Below are positions 1 to 8,251 of a DNA stretch of 64,000 nucleotides, in pieces (the stretch's first letter is position 1; each line of letters begins with the position of its first letter). This DNA comes from Sphingobium sp. CECT 9361. GTDB lineage: Bacteria > Pseudomonadota > Alphaproteobacteria > Sphingomonadales > Sphingomonadaceae. The stretch lies in assembly GCF_918741285.1 (NCBI RefSeq), contig NZ_CAKKNC010000002.1, positions 1-64,000 of the forward strand. Direction: 5' to 3'. A program made the position numbers and the translations under genes. The notes beneath the pieces were generated by a model. The model made no database searches and was not told where the DNA came from. It was given only the letters and a program-made list of their open reading frames with translations.

Positions 1-365
1 ACGACAGACCATCGAACATCGGCGCTTGCAACACCGCAAGCTCGCCGCATAAAACCCAACCCCAGACGAGGTCCGCCCTCCGCTAATCTAAGCCGCGATC
101 TGTGCCGAATGTTCTGACGACGGACATTCGTCGAGCACTATAACCACCAGCGCTACCACGAGAGCCTGGACAATGTGACACCCGCCGATGCCTACTTCGG
201 CAGGGCTGCCGCCATCATCAAACGAAGAGAAAGGATCAAGCGAAAGACACTCGAACATCGGCGCTTGCAACACTGCAAGCTCGCCGCCTAAACATCAATC
301 CGAGACGAGGCCCACACTCCGCTGATCTACGCCGCGAGTTGTGCCAAATGTTCTGACGACGGACA
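1..365 (+). mobile_element. Two tandem right-end remnants of an IS3-family element
   Basis: Bases 14-126 and 251-365 are diverged copies of the same sequence: the last codons of a transposase, its stop, about 57 untranslated bases and the same 17-base end TGTTCTGACGACGGACA (110-126 and 349-365). Read inward the end starts TGTCCGTCG, consistent with an IS3-type terminal repeat. The first copy is cut by the window edge. The second copy starts directly after the first copy's terminal repeat and carries a longer piece of transposase. No left ends are visible, so these are deletion or recombination products rather than active elements. Confidence 0.7.
118..291 (+). pseudogene. IS3-family transposase OrfB, C-terminal fragment
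   Basis: The fragment contains HYNHQRYHESLDNVTPADAY, the typical end of an rve-type (DDE) integrase core in IS3-family transposases, followed by a basic tail (IIKRRERIKRKTLEHRR) and a stop at 289-291. There is no start codon; the frame is closed by a stop at 115-117, where the neighbouring IS end begins. Only about 55 of the roughly 280 residues of a full OrfB remain, and the catalytic aspartates are missing. It is non-functional and marks a recombination boundary next to the copper operon. Confidence 0.75.
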
Positions 366-485
366 CCGTGATCGCCGCGCTCGCCATCTTCCCTCTGACC
401 CGCTGCGTGTGAACCCGGCGCCCTTGCACCGTTTGGGCGGGATAAGCGTCCCGCCAGCCGCCAGGGCGGCACGAGCACGAAGTTC

Positions 486-890
486 TTACCGGCACCGGTG
501 CATCACATGCCGAACCCGCCGCTGTGTCACCGCAACAATCCGGTCCGGTGAGCGCTCGATGATGGTCATGCGGCGTTCAAGCCGGGGCTGGCGCTGCGTT
601 CTCGAAGCCGGAACGGCCAGCGAATAGAAGATGCTTCCGTCCTGCTCACGCCACCCGCCGGTCCCGCGCGGCGTTCTCTCGGGGAGCATCACCTCCGAAT
701 ACGAACCGTCGGGGCTGAAGACCCAGGCTGGTCCGGACTTGCAGGCTTGGCGGCCGTCGAACGACCAAGTTCCGACAAGGCTCGCCTCCGCCTGGGCGAT
801 CGCTGCTTGCGAGACGCTCGTCGTGGAAGCACCGGCGGCAAATGCCATCAGAGCAATCGCGCGGAGCCAATGGGCGCTCCGCAGCGGCAT
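486..890 (-). CDS. Secreted small protein of unknown function at the end of the copper operon
   Basis: The 134-residue product begins with a Sec signal peptide (basic MPLRSAHWLR, hydrophobic AIALMAFAAGAS, alanine-rich cleavage region). The mature part has a short beta-rich lipocalin-like pattern starting LVGTWSFDGRQACKSGPAW and continuing VFSPDGSYSEVML, and ends in a very basic tail. I do not recognise a named family. The ATG at 890 was chosen because the preceding DUF2933 gene stops one base before it and GAGGGTGGG in the end of that gene gives the ribosome site; this implies translational coupling. As last gene of copA-copB-DUF2933, a periplasmic role in copper handling is a guess from context. 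Confidence 0.6.
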   Translation of the reverse strand: MPLRSAHWLRAIALMAFAAGASTTSVSQAAIAQAEASLVGTWSFDGRQACKSGPAWVFSPDGSYSEVMLPERTPRGTGGWREQDGSIFYSLAVPASRTQRQPRLERRMTIIERSPDRIVAVTQRRVRHVMHRCR

Positions 891-891
891 A

Positions 892-1176
892 TCACTGCCC
901 ACCCTCTGCTTCGCGGCTAACAAGGCGGTTGCCGATTGCCCCCGTTGAACCTCCCGGGTTCTCCGCATGTTTGCTGGTGTGCCGGCGATGACCACCATGC
1001 ATGAAAAGATGCATCAGCGGACAAGCGAGCAGGAGGAGGTAGGGGAGCGTCGCAAGTGGGGAGGTGCGGTGCTCGTACACCAGATATAGTGCCACAATGA
1101 CGAGAATGCCGGAGATAACCGAAGTCAGGGGGTGCGCTCGGAGCCGTTGTGCCAAGCTCTGTATGGAATTACTCAT
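892..1176 (-). CDS. DUF2933 small membrane protein
   Basis: The 94-residue protein has two closely spaced hydrophobic segments (VISGILVIVALYLVYEH and TLPYLLLLACPLMHLFMHGG). The second runs into a Cys/Met/His cluster (CPLMHLFMHGGHRRH), the hallmark of the DUF2933 family. These proteins are commonly encoded beside copper-resistance and multicopper-oxidase genes; their biochemical role is not established. It lies about 85 bases after copB and is coupled to the following secreted protein. The Cys, Met and His residues at the membrane face could bind Cu(I), but that is inference. Confidence 0.75.
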   Translation of the reverse strand: MSNSIQSLAQRLRAHPLTSVISGILVIVALYLVYEHRTSPLATLPYLLLLACPLMHLFMHGGHRRHTSKHAENPGGSTGAIGNRLVSREAEGGQ

Positions 1177-1260
1177 ATCGACGCTCCATTTCCGTCAAAC
1201 ATCTTGACACCTCGACTGCCGGGCGAGACTGGTTCAGCTCAATCGAGACGCGAGCCATTC

Positions 1261-2136
1261 TCAGAACCACATCCGGACTCCCGCGACGACGGAGACGAGG
1301 CTGGTGTCTTCACCTTCCGCGCGCGCCAGTCGTTTCGTGCTCCCGTAGCTCTGTGTCCACGAGACACCCACATAGGGAGCGAACTCGCGCTTGACTTCGT
1401 AACGCAGCCTGAGACCGAGTTCGGTCTTGTTCAGCCCGGAACCGACGCCGAACGACCGATCCTTCTGAACTGCGGCGTCGAACTCGAAGCGCGGTTGCAG
1501 GATGAGCCGCTGGGTCAACTGCTGATCATAGGTGGCGGTCGCCCGCATGGAGACCTTACCATCTTGGCTGATGAACAGCGTCGATTCGAGCGAGTAGCGG
1601 TAAGGAGCGAGGCCCTGCACGCCGATCGCGGCATAGGTTCGCGATTGATTGGGGCCTGGCCCCGAGCGGTGCGCAAAACGGACGCCGGCCTGAAAGTCGA
1701 AGAAGGGCGAGATCAATCGGCCGTAGAGAAGCTGCCCCTCCTGCTCGCCTCCGCCTGGCCCCGATACGTCTTGCAGCCCTTCGGTCTTGACCCAAAGCCG
1801 GTTTACGTCGCCGCCGTACCAGCCGTAAATATCCCATCGGATTGCTCCCGCGGCGCGACTTTCGCGATACTCAAGCAATTCTGTCACCAAGTAGCTGTAG
1901 TTCGCGCTGTCGGCGGTCGGCTCCGGCCATCCCGAACGCTCCGCAAGGTTGGGCAGCGTTGCTGTCTCCTGGCCTGTCGGGGCAGGTGCAGCAACCGGTT
2001 CGGCTTGCGAAGTTTTGCCGGGAGCCGGCATCGGCATAGCCATCGGTTCGCCAGCTCCCTGCACGCCCGTCTCCTGTGCTTGAAGACCGGTCGGCAGCAC
2101 GAACAGGACGGGCAACAATGAAGGTGTGAAGCGCAA
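1261..2136 (-). CDS. copB: Copper resistance outer-membrane protein CopB
   Basis: The 291-residue protein belongs to the CopB/PcoB family, an outer-membrane protein working with the CopA oxidase in periplasmic copper resistance. It has a signal peptide (MRFTPSLLPVLFVLPTGLQAQ), a short Met/Pro-rich linker (EPMAMPMPAPGK) and a C-terminal beta-barrel-like domain with the usual family words WDIYGWYGGDVNRLW, GVRFAHR, GVQGLAPY, EVKREFAPYVG and the aromatic terminus GVRMWF. It begins 13 bases after copA and is clearly in the same operon. The Met-rich region is shorter than in many plasmid PcoB proteins. Confidence in family assignment is high. Confidence 0.93.
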   Translation of the reverse strand: MRFTPSLLPVLFVLPTGLQAQETGVQGAGEPMAMPMPAPGKTSQAEPVAAPAPTGQETATLPNLAERSGWPEPTADSANYSYLVTELLEYRESRAAGAIRWDIYGWYGGDVNRLWVKTEGLQDVSGPGGGEQEGQLLYGRLISPFFDFQAGVRFAHRSGPGPNQSRTYAAIGVQGLAPYRYSLESTLFISQDGKVSMRATATYDQQLTQRLILQPRFEFDAAVQKDRSFGVGSGLNKTELGLRLRYEVKREFAPYVGVSWTQSYGSTKRLARAEGEDTSLVSVVAGVRMWF

Positions 2137-2149
2137 CGGCTTTCTCCGG

Positions 2150-4111
2150 TCAGGCGGGGGAGGAGACTTCGACGACGCGGAACATGCCCATCTCCATGTG
2201 GAGCAACAGGTGGCAGTGCATCGCCCATTGCCCAGGTGCGTCGGCGGTCACAGCCACCGTCAGGCGCTCGGCGGGTTTGACGCTGACCGTATGCTTGCGC
2301 GGCTGGTTCGCTCCGCCGCCGTTCTCGAGCTCCATCCACATGCCGTGAAGGTGGATCGGATGTTCCATCATGGTGTCGTTGACGAACACCATGCGCAGCC
2401 GTTCGCCATATCTGAACGCGATCGGGGTGCGCGCTTCGGAGTATTTCTTGCCGTCGAAGGACCAGCTGTAGCGGTCCATGTTGCCCGTGATGTGCAGTTC
2501 GATCTCGCGCTCGGGCGCACGCAGATCGGTTTGCGGGATCACGCTGCGAAGATCGGCGTAGACCAGGACGCGCGAATTCTCGGTGTCGAACCCCGAGCCC
2601 GGTTCGCCGAGACGGTTCTTCGCGACCATGGCGATCGAGGAATTGCCGACCCCGTGTGTGTCGGGGCCGTGAGCGAAGCGCTGATCTTTGGCCGCGGCGC
2701 CTTCGCCGCTCATGCCCGGCATCGCACCCATGGCGCCCATCGCGCCGCCGGTCGTCGGCATGTCGGCCATGCCCGATTGGTGCGCCGTCTTCAGTTTTTC
2801 GGCGGCGTCCGCGCGAACCCGCTCGGCCGCGCCCATGTTCTGCATCTGGTGACCGCTCATGTCCATGACTGGCGGTGACGAGGGAGCGACGGCGCCCGGC
2901 ATCCCGGACATGCTCCCCATCCCGGCCTTGCCCGCGCCCATGTCCATGCCGCCCATGTCCATGCCGCCCATGTCCATGCCCATGTCGGCCATCGTCCGGA
3001 TCGGCCGCGGCCGACGCGGCGGGATCGGGGCGGTCATGCCCGCGCGCGGGGCGAGGGTGCCGCGCGCGAACCCGCTCCGGTCCATCGTCTCCGCCATCAG
3101 CGTGTAGGCGCGGTCCTCAGGCACGACGATCACGTCGAACGTTTCGCCGGGCGCGATCCGGAACTCATCGACCTCAACCGGCTGGACGTTCAGCCCGTCC
3201 GCCTGCACCACGGTCATCTTGAGCCCGGGGATGCGGATGTCGAAATAGGTCATTGCGCCAGCCGCGATGAAGCGCAGGCGCACGCGCTCGCCCGGCCGGA
3301 ACAGCCCGGTCCAATTGGCGTCACTCGTCAGTCCGTTGATGAGGTAAGTGTAGGTGTATCCGGTGACGTCGGCGAAGTCGGTCGGGTCCATGCGCATCTT
3401 GGACCAGCTGAGCCGTTCCGTGAGCGTCGCCGACCAGCCGTTCGCGCCGACATCGCGGACGAGATCGGCCAGCGTGCGCTTCTGATAATTGTAATATCCG
3501 GACTGCTTCTTGAGATTGGCGATAATTTTTTCTGGGGCCTCGAAGCTCCAGTCGGACATCAACACGACATAGTCCCGGTCGAAGGCGACGGGATCGGGAC
3601 CGGCCGGATCGATGACGAAGGGCGCGTAAACGCCGAGCAGCTCCTGCCCGCCCGAATGGCTGTGGCACCAGTAGGTGCCGCTCTGAAGCAGCGGAAAGCG
3701 GTAGGTGAACGTCTCGCCGGGCGCGATGCCGGCGAAGCTCACGCCGGGAACCCCGTCCATGCCCGGGGGCAGGAGGATCCCGTGCCAGTGGATCGAGGCG
3801 ATCTCCTTCAAGCGGTTCGTAACCCGTATGACGGCCTCCTCGCCCTCGCGGAAACGCAGGAGCGGCCCCGGCACGGTTCCGTTGATCGCCATCGCCTTGC
3901 CGGGACGTCCGTCGACCATCAGTCGGTAGTCGTCGATCTCCAGATCGTAGCTGCGCACGCCTGCCGCGGCGGGGTTCGAAACCGCCAATGCCTGGCTGTC
4001 CTGTGTCCAGGCATAGGCCGGCGCTCCGCGCGCAAGCACCGCGGCGAGACCAAGCAGGCCGCCATTCGTCAGCACTCTTCGCCGGTCGATTACCTCAGAG
4101 GGGCTGATCAT
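2150..4111 (-). CDS. copA: Periplasmic multicopper oxidase CopA
   Basis: The 653-residue copper-resistance oxidase probably oxidises Cu(I) in the periplasm. A Tat signal (DRRRVLTNGGLLGLAAVLA) is followed by three cupredoxin domains. The copper ligands are visible: HWHG near residue 109, YWCHSHSGG near 148, HPIHLHG near 583 and HCHLLLHMEMGMFRV at the C-terminus, giving all type 1, 2 and 3 sites. Between domains 2 and 3 (about residues 375-465) is a Met-rich insert with repeated MDMGGMDMGG units, expected to bind extra Cu(I). First gene of the copA-copB-DUF2933-secreted operon. The promoter 150-200 bases upstream has both a MerR-type operator and an FNR box, and a 40-codon leader lies between. 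Confidence 0.96.
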   Translation of the reverse strand: MISPSEVIDRRRVLTNGGLLGLAAVLARGAPAYAWTQDSQALAVSNPAAAGVRSYDLEIDDYRLMVDGRPGKAMAINGTVPGPLLRFREGEEAVIRVTNRLKEIASIHWHGILLPPGMDGVPGVSFAGIAPGETFTYRFPLLQSGTYWCHSHSGGQELLGVYAPFVIDPAGPDPVAFDRDYVVLMSDWSFEAPEKIIANLKKQSGYYNYQKRTLADLVRDVGANGWSATLTERLSWSKMRMDPTDFADVTGYTYTYLINGLTSDANWTGLFRPGERVRLRFIAAGAMTYFDIRIPGLKMTVVQADGLNVQPVEVDEFRIAPGETFDVIVVPEDRAYTLMAETMDRSGFARGTLAPRAGMTAPIPPRRPRPIRTMADMGMDMGGMDMGGMDMGAGKAGMGSMSGMPGAVAPSSPPVMDMSGHQMQNMGAAERVRADAAEKLKTAHQSGMADMPTTGGAMGAMGAMPGMSGEGAAAKDQRFAHGPDTHGVGNSSIAMVAKNRLGEPGSGFDTENSRVLVYADLRSVIPQTDLRAPEREIELHITGNMDRYSWSFDGKKYSEARTPIAFRYGERLRMVFVNDTMMEHPIHLHGMWMELENGGGANQPRKHTVSVKPAERLTVAVTADAPGQWAMHCHLLLHMEMGMFRVVEVSSPA

Positions 4112-4123
4112 CCTTGGCCTTTC

Positions 4124-4246
4124 TCATTTCGGCAGAGCGGCTGCCGCTATGCAGCGCGCGCCGGACATCGAATCGCTTGCAGCAGCGGATGGCTTGGTCC
4201 GGAGGCCTACGGCCACTGGAAATTCGCCAATTGTGAAACCGCCCAT
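4124..4246 (-). pseudogene. 40-codon leader ORF, relic of a duplicated merR 5' end
   Basis: The reading frame starts MGGFTIGEFPVAVGLR and aligns with the first 16 residues of the MerR protein encoded at 12973-13410 (MAGLTIGAFAKAVGVR), then diverges and stops 12 bases before the copA start. It lies directly downstream of the MerR-type promoter and keeps an SD-like GAGGT before its ATG. A matching 40-codon ORF, ending with a similar Ala-rich, Leu-x-Lys tail, lies in front of the aldehyde dehydrogenase gene at 7802-7924. I read both as copies of the merR promoter plus start region captured in front of new operons. Whether it is translated is unknown. Confidence 0.6.
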
Positions 4247-4263
4247 CACTGACCTCAATCGCT

Positions 4264-4318
4264 CTATCGCGCTTGGATCATAGTCCAGGGTCAAGGTCGT
4301 TCTTTTGACCCTGATCAA
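4264..4318 (-). promoter_or_regulatory. Composite promoter 1: MerR-type operator plus FNR box, upstream of copA
   Basis: Read on the minus strand: an FNR-like box TTGATCAGGGTCAA (4305-4318), ten bases, a -35 hexamer TTGACC (4289-4294), a 19-base spacer filled by the dyad CTGGACTATGATCCA, and a -10-like CGATAG (4264-4269). A long 19-base spacer with a central dyad is the known signature of MerR-family activated promoters. The same layout recurs at 7943, 13429 and 19666 with identical spacing. Confidence 0.75.
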
Positions 4319-4363
4319 AAAGGAGAAGGCTCGTGGCGGCGGCTAGGGCGAGAGCCTTTGAAC

Positions 4364-4864
4364 TCAACCGTCTTGTGGGCCGTTGGTGCACGGGTCCGAT
4401 CGGCAGTGTTCAGCGACCGTGCTCCGCAAACCGCGACTCGCCATCAGCATTTCCGTCACGAACGCCGCGAGTGCGCCGATGGTGAACACAATTGCCAAAC
4501 CAAAAAGTATGAACAACGCCGAGACGACCGTGTTATTGCGCAAAGCGCCGAGAAAGAGCACAAGCGTTGCGCTGCTGGTCGCTCCTCCGGCGAGAGCGCC
4601 GAGCACGACGGCCGCATCAAGCACCAGCGATCGCCTCCGCTGATAGGCTAGCTGGACCGAAAGGAGTAAGCCGTCCGCTGCATTGGCTCTCTCGAGCGCT
4701 AGCGCAAGCTGATCCACCCGGTCGGCCACACGGGCGAGGCGAGTCGAGAACACGTTGAGGAGCGCCGCGATACCTGAGAGCAGGAATATAGGTGTCAACG
4801 CGACCTGAATTATATGCGTGACGCTGTCCAGCGATGAAGGATGGCCAATGTCAATGTCTAGCAT
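4364..4864 (-). CDS. DUF2721 membrane protein
   Basis: The 166-residue protein has three predicted membrane segments: one near the N-terminus (IIQVALTPIFLLSGIAALLNVF) and two in the C-terminal half (around VVLGALAGGATSSATLVLFL and ALFILFGLAIVFTIGALAAFV), separated by a charged region with RLARVADRVDQL. This matches the DUF2721 family, whose function is not known. It is the last gene of the minus-strand run that contains the two dehydrogenases, separated from them by a decayed cytochrome fragment. Start ATG 4864 opens with MLDIDIGHPSSLDSVTHI, typical of the family. Confidence 0.75.
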   Translation of the reverse strand: MLDIDIGHPSSLDSVTHIIQVALTPIFLLSGIAALLNVFSTRLARVADRVDQLALALERANAADGLLLSVQLAYQRRRSLVLDAAVVLGALAGGATSSATLVLFLGALRNNTVVSALFILFGLAIVFTIGALAAFVTEMLMASRGLRSTVAEHCRSDPCTNGPQDG

Positions 4865-4876
4865 AATGAGACCGGT

Positions 4877-5140
4877 TTAACTGCGGATTTGCCAGATAGC
4901 CATGGTAACGCCGGGACTTGCTGAGGTCAGTGTTACTTTGACCATGCCAACGCCCTTGATGTTATTGAACGAGTCGGTCCGGTGGCACGCAAAGAACTGA
5001 TCCACCCGCGGCTCTCTGACCCGTAATCGACTTATCCATCATTTCAAAGTGCACCATATAGTGGCTCGGCGGTGCCTTGTGGTACTGAGAACAAGTGGTT
5101 GACCGAGGACTTGGGTGTAAAACCCGACAATCTTTCACGT
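4877..5140 (-). pseudogene. Decayed C-terminal copy of the multiheme cytochrome c gene
   Basis: Pieces in three frames match the last 70 residues of the seven-heme cytochrome at 8252-8947: KIVGF, then HPSPRSTTCSQYHKAPPSH and HFEMMDKSITGQR, then after another frameshift CHRTDSFNNIKGVGMV, ending at a stop at 4877-4879. The intact gene has CAQCH where this copy has CSQYH, so one heme site is destroyed, and at least two frameshifts break the frame. It is a remnant of a duplication of the cytochrome region. Confidence 0.8.
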
Positions 5141-5230
5141 TGAGCGCGCGAAAACCGCCGACAGGCCAAGCAGGCCGGCGCCCGCCATATCTCGCGCCGG
5201 CCGATGCGATCGAGAGCCGTGTCATAACGA

Positions 5231-6265
5231 TCAGCTGCCCGCGAAATCGAGGACGACGCGCGCGGCCACATCGCCACGTTGCAGCCGGCCCAGAACCTCG
5301 TTGATCGCCGACAGCGGCTGCAGTTCGATATTCGCCTTGACCTTGCCCTCGGCGGCAAATGCGAGGGCTTCGGCCATGTCCTGGCGTGTGCCGACGAACG
5401 ATCCGCGAATGGTGATGCAGTCAACGACTACATCGAAGAGCGAGACCGGAAACTCGCCGGGCGGCAGCCCGACCAGCACGCAGGTTCCGCGCTTGCGGGT
5501 CATGGCGACTCCCTGCTTGAACGCGGGGAGGGAGGGCGCCGTGATCAGGACGCCGTGAGCACCGCCGCCCGTCGCTTTCTTCAAGGCTTCCGCCGGGTCA
5601 CTCGCCTTGGCGTTGATCGCGAGATCGGCACCGAGGCGCTTGGCATGTTCGAGCTTTGTGTCGTCGATGTCGATCGCCGCGACGGACAGTCCCATGGCCT
5701 TGGCATACTGGATGGCCAGATGGCCGAGGCCTCCGGCGCCCGAAACGGCGATCCATTCGCCGGGCTTGGCTCCGGTTTCCTTGATGCCCTTGTAGGTGGT
5801 GATGCCGGCACAGACGAGCGGGGCAGCCTCGGCCGCCGCGAGGCCGTCGGGGATGTGGGCGACGTAATTGGGGTCGGCCAGAACGTATTCGGCGAAACCG
5901 CCGTTCTTCGTGTAGCCGCCGAACTGCGCCTGGGCGCAAACCGTTTCCCAGGCCTTCAGGCAATATTCGCAATGACCGCATGCCGAGTGTAGCCAGGGCA
6001 CCCCGACCCAGTCGCCTTCCTTGACGATCGTAACGCCGGCTCCGACCGCGACGACCGGACCGATGGCCTCGTGACCCGGAATGAACGGGAGCGTTGGCTT
6101 CACCGGCCAATCGCCGTTCGCGGCATGAAGATCGGTGTGGCACACGCCGCACGCTTCGGTTTTCACGACGATCTGACCTGGGCCGGGCGTGGGCATGTCC
6201 CATTCGCGAAGGACCAACGGCTGGCCGAACGTTTCGACCACTGCGGCCTGCATTGTAGAAGCCAT
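5231..6265 (-). CDS. adhP: Zinc-dependent alcohol dehydrogenase (AdhP type)
   Basis: The 344-residue medium-chain dehydrogenase interconverts primary alcohols and aldehydes with NAD(H) in the cytoplasm. Catalytic zinc ligands are seen in ACGVCHTDLHAANGDW and GHEAIG, structural zinc cysteines in CGHCEYCLKAWETVC, and the nucleotide fold in SGAGGLGHLAIQYAKAMG. Length and motifs match the AdhP (propanol-preferring) group. Start MASTMQ at 6265 was chosen for its AAGGAAAA ribosome site; a longer frame upstream has no support. It lies 75 bases after the aldehyde dehydrogenase and is probably co-transcribed from the composite promoter at 7943-7997. Together the pair could reduce or oxidise C2-C4 substrates under low oxygen. 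Confidence 0.93.
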   Translation of the reverse strand: MASTMQAAVVETFGQPLVLREWDMPTPGPGQIVVKTEACGVCHTDLHAANGDWPVKPTLPFIPGHEAIGPVVAVGAGVTIVKEGDWVGVPWLHSACGHCEYCLKAWETVCAQAQFGGYTKNGGFAEYVLADPNYVAHIPDGLAAAEAAPLVCAGITTYKGIKETGAKPGEWIAVSGAGGLGHLAIQYAKAMGLSVAAIDIDDTKLEHAKRLGADLAINAKASDPAEALKKATGGGAHGVLITAPSLPAFKQGVAMTRKRGTCVLVGLPPGEFPVSLFDVVVDCITIRGSFVGTRQDMAEALAFAAEGKVKANIELQPLSAINEVLGRLQRGDVAARVVLDFAGS

Positions 6266-6339
6266 GGCTGTTTTCCTTTTTAAGTCAGTCGAAGGCGCGC
6301 TGTTGACGCCGCGCTGGTTCGAAATCCGCGCCTTGCGAT

Positions 6340-7722
6340 CTAGGCTGGCGCGTCGATCGCCTCGACGCGAACCAGTTTCTTGTTGACGAATTCCTGGATG
6401 CCCATGTTCGAAAGCTCGCGGCCGTAGCCTGAGTCCTTGACCCCACCGAACGGCAGGTCGGGCGTCGTCCAAGTTGGGTGATTGACGAACATCGTGCCCG
6501 TATCGATGCGGCTCGCGACGCGTTTGCCGCGCGCGACGTCGCCGGTGAAGACCGAGCCGCCAAGCCCGAAAGCCGAGTCGTTGGCGAGCGCCACCGCTTC
6601 GTCTTCATCCTTGACCCGGAAGAAGAGCGCGACCGGCCCGAAGAACTCCTCCCGGAATGCGGCGCTATCGGGCGCGATATCGGCCAGGATCGTGGGCTGC
6701 ATGAAGGAGCCCGGACGGTCGATCCTCTTGCCGCCCATCACGACCGTGGCGCAGTCGCCGACCGCCCGATCGACCTGGTCCAGGAGGTTCACCAGGGCGC
6801 CTTCGGTGGACAACGGACCGAGCGTTGTCGCCTCGTCCATCGGGTCCCCGGGTTCCAGCTTCGCGAGCGCGGTGCGGAACTTGTCGAGGAACCGATCGGC
6901 CAACTCCTCGACGACGATGTAGCGCTTGCCCGCCACGCAGCACTGGCCCGTATTGTTCATCTTGGCCCAGACCGCCCACTCGACGGTCTTTTCCAGATCG
7001 GCGTCATCAAGGACGATGAAGGCATCGCTGCCGCCAAGCTCCATCGTCGATTTCTTCAGGTTCTGCCCCGCCCGCGCAGCGACGGATTTTCCGGCTTCGA
7101 CGCTGCCCGTCAGCGCCACGCCCTTGATCCGCGGGTCGTCGATGACGCGGTTCACCTGGTCGTGGGAGATCAGCAGGTTGGTGTAGGCGCCCTTTGGTGC
7201 CCCGGCCTCCAGCCACAGCTCTTCGAACGCGATGGCGCATTGCGGAACGTTCCCGGCGTGCTTCACCATCACGACGTTGCCCGCCATCAGGTTGGGCGCT
7301 GCGAAGCGCGCGAGCTGATAATAGGGAAAGTTCCATGGTTGAACTCCGAAGAGTACGCCGAGGGGGGTGCTTTCGATCTCCGCTTCGCCTGAACTCGGAT
7401 GGAGGCGTTCGGGCGCGAGGAAGCGTTCGGCGTTCTGCGCGTAGTAATCGATGATGTCCGCGCTGAGCGCCACTTCGCCCCGCGCTTCGGCGATGCGCTT
7501 GCCCATTTCGAGCGTTACCGGCCGCGCGAACTCGTCGGCGCGGGCCCGCATGATGGCGGCGGCTTTCGCGGCGATGGCCGCCCGCTGCGCGAACGTCGTC
7601 TGCCGCCAGCTCTCGAAGCACGCGGCGGCCGTCGCAATCTTTGTCTCAAGGCTCTCCTCGGTAAGATCGTCGAAGCTTTGCAGGAGTTTGCCGTCGTAGG
7701 GGTTGATGCTCTGGTAGGTCAT
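6340..7722 (-). CDS. NAD(P)-dependent aldehyde dehydrogenase, succinate-semialdehyde type (Sad/YneI-like)
   Basis: The 460-residue ALDH-superfamily enzyme resembles E. coli Sad/YneI throughout: QPWNFPYYQ, the glutamate region TMELGGSDAFIVLDDADLE, the catalytic region NNTGQCCVAGKRYIV (Cys nucleophile), the EEFFGPVALFF motif and the FGGVKDSGYGRELS end. It oxidises succinate semialdehyde or a similar short aldehyde to the acid. Start MTYQSINPYDG at 7722 follows a GGAG site; upstream codons look unrelated. First gene of the adhP-containing unit. The leader contains a merR-like 40-codon ORF and the composite MerR/FNR promoter. The true substrate cannot be fixed from sequence; acetaldehyde is a plausible alternative given adhP. 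Confidence 0.88.
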   Translation of the reverse strand: MTYQSINPYDGKLLQSFDDLTEESLETKIATAAACFESWRQTTFAQRAAIAAKAAAIMRARADEFARPVTLEMGKRIAEARGEVALSADIIDYYAQNAERFLAPERLHPSSGEAEIESTPLGVLFGVQPWNFPYYQLARFAAPNLMAGNVVMVKHAGNVPQCAIAFEELWLEAGAPKGAYTNLLISHDQVNRVIDDPRIKGVALTGSVEAGKSVAARAGQNLKKSTMELGGSDAFIVLDDADLEKTVEWAVWAKMNNTGQCCVAGKRYIVVEELADRFLDKFRTALAKLEPGDPMDEATTLGPLSTEGALVNLLDQVDRAVGDCATVVMGGKRIDRPGSFMQPTILADIAPDSAAFREEFFGPVALFFRVKDEDEAVALANDSAFGLGGSVFTGDVARGKRVASRIDTGTMFVNHPTWTTPDLPFGGVKDSGYGRELSNMGIQEFVNKKLVRVEAIDAPA

Positions 7723-7801
7723 CGTCTCGTCTCCATCCGGATCGCGCCTGGGGGGTCTGCTCGCCAACCCCACGCAAAATATCGTTCGATTTCGGCTCTT
7801 C

Positions 7802-7924
7802 TCATTTTGACAGAGCGGCTGTCGCTGCGCAGCGCGTGTCGAACATCGTGACGCTTACAAGAGCGGATGAATCGGTCCGGAGGCTAACGGCCTCTGCAAA
7901 TACGCCAGTTGTGAAATCACCCAT
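7802..7924 (-). pseudogene. Second 40-codon leader ORF derived from merR
   Basis: The ORF starts MGDFTTGVFAEAVSLR and is a homologue of both the merR start (12973-13410) and the copA leader ORF at 4124-4246. It has the same length, 40 codons, and a similar end (TAALSK against AAALPK). An SD-like GGAGGT precedes its ATG. The aldehyde dehydrogenase starts 79 bases after its stop. Nothing shows it is translated; equal length in two diverged copies is the reason to keep it in view. Confidence 0.55.
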
Positions 7925-7942
7925 CACTGACCTCCAATCGCT

Positions 7943-7997
7943 CTATCGCGCCTGGATCATAGTCCAGGGTCAAGGCCGTTCTTTTGACCTTAGTCAA
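7943..7997 (-). promoter_or_regulatory. Composite promoter 2: MerR-type operator plus FNR box, upstream of the dehydrogenases
   Basis: On the minus strand: FNR-like box TTGACTAAGGTCAA (7984-7997), ten bases, -35 TTGACC (7968-7973), dyad CTGGACTATGATCCAGG in a 19-base spacer, and CGATAG (7943-7948). Layout and spacing are the same as upstream of copA. The remaining bases to 8251 hold no gene or repeat that I recognise. Confidence 0.75.
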
Positions 7998-8251
7998 AAG
8001 CGACAACGACAAAAAAGGACTGGGTTGCCCGTTTCCCATCCAGCTCGTGCGCGCGTCGGTGCTGTGGACGAATGCGACCAAGCCGCGATGATCACCTTGG
8101 GCTTGCGTGCCGGCCGCATGGGCGAAGGTGTCGCATTGCGTCGAGGATCCGGTCCAGCGTCAGCGCTGTGCGGCGGCCACATTGCATTCGGTGAGAAAGT
8201 GTCGAGCTTTGGCCTTTCGCGGTGAAACTTCAGTTCCCCGTTACTAGCGTT

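Noticed and set aside
4920-4950. TTTGACCATGCCAAC as an FNR box
   Set aside because: Only one half site fits, and it lies inside the decayed cytochrome fragment with no gene start nearby.
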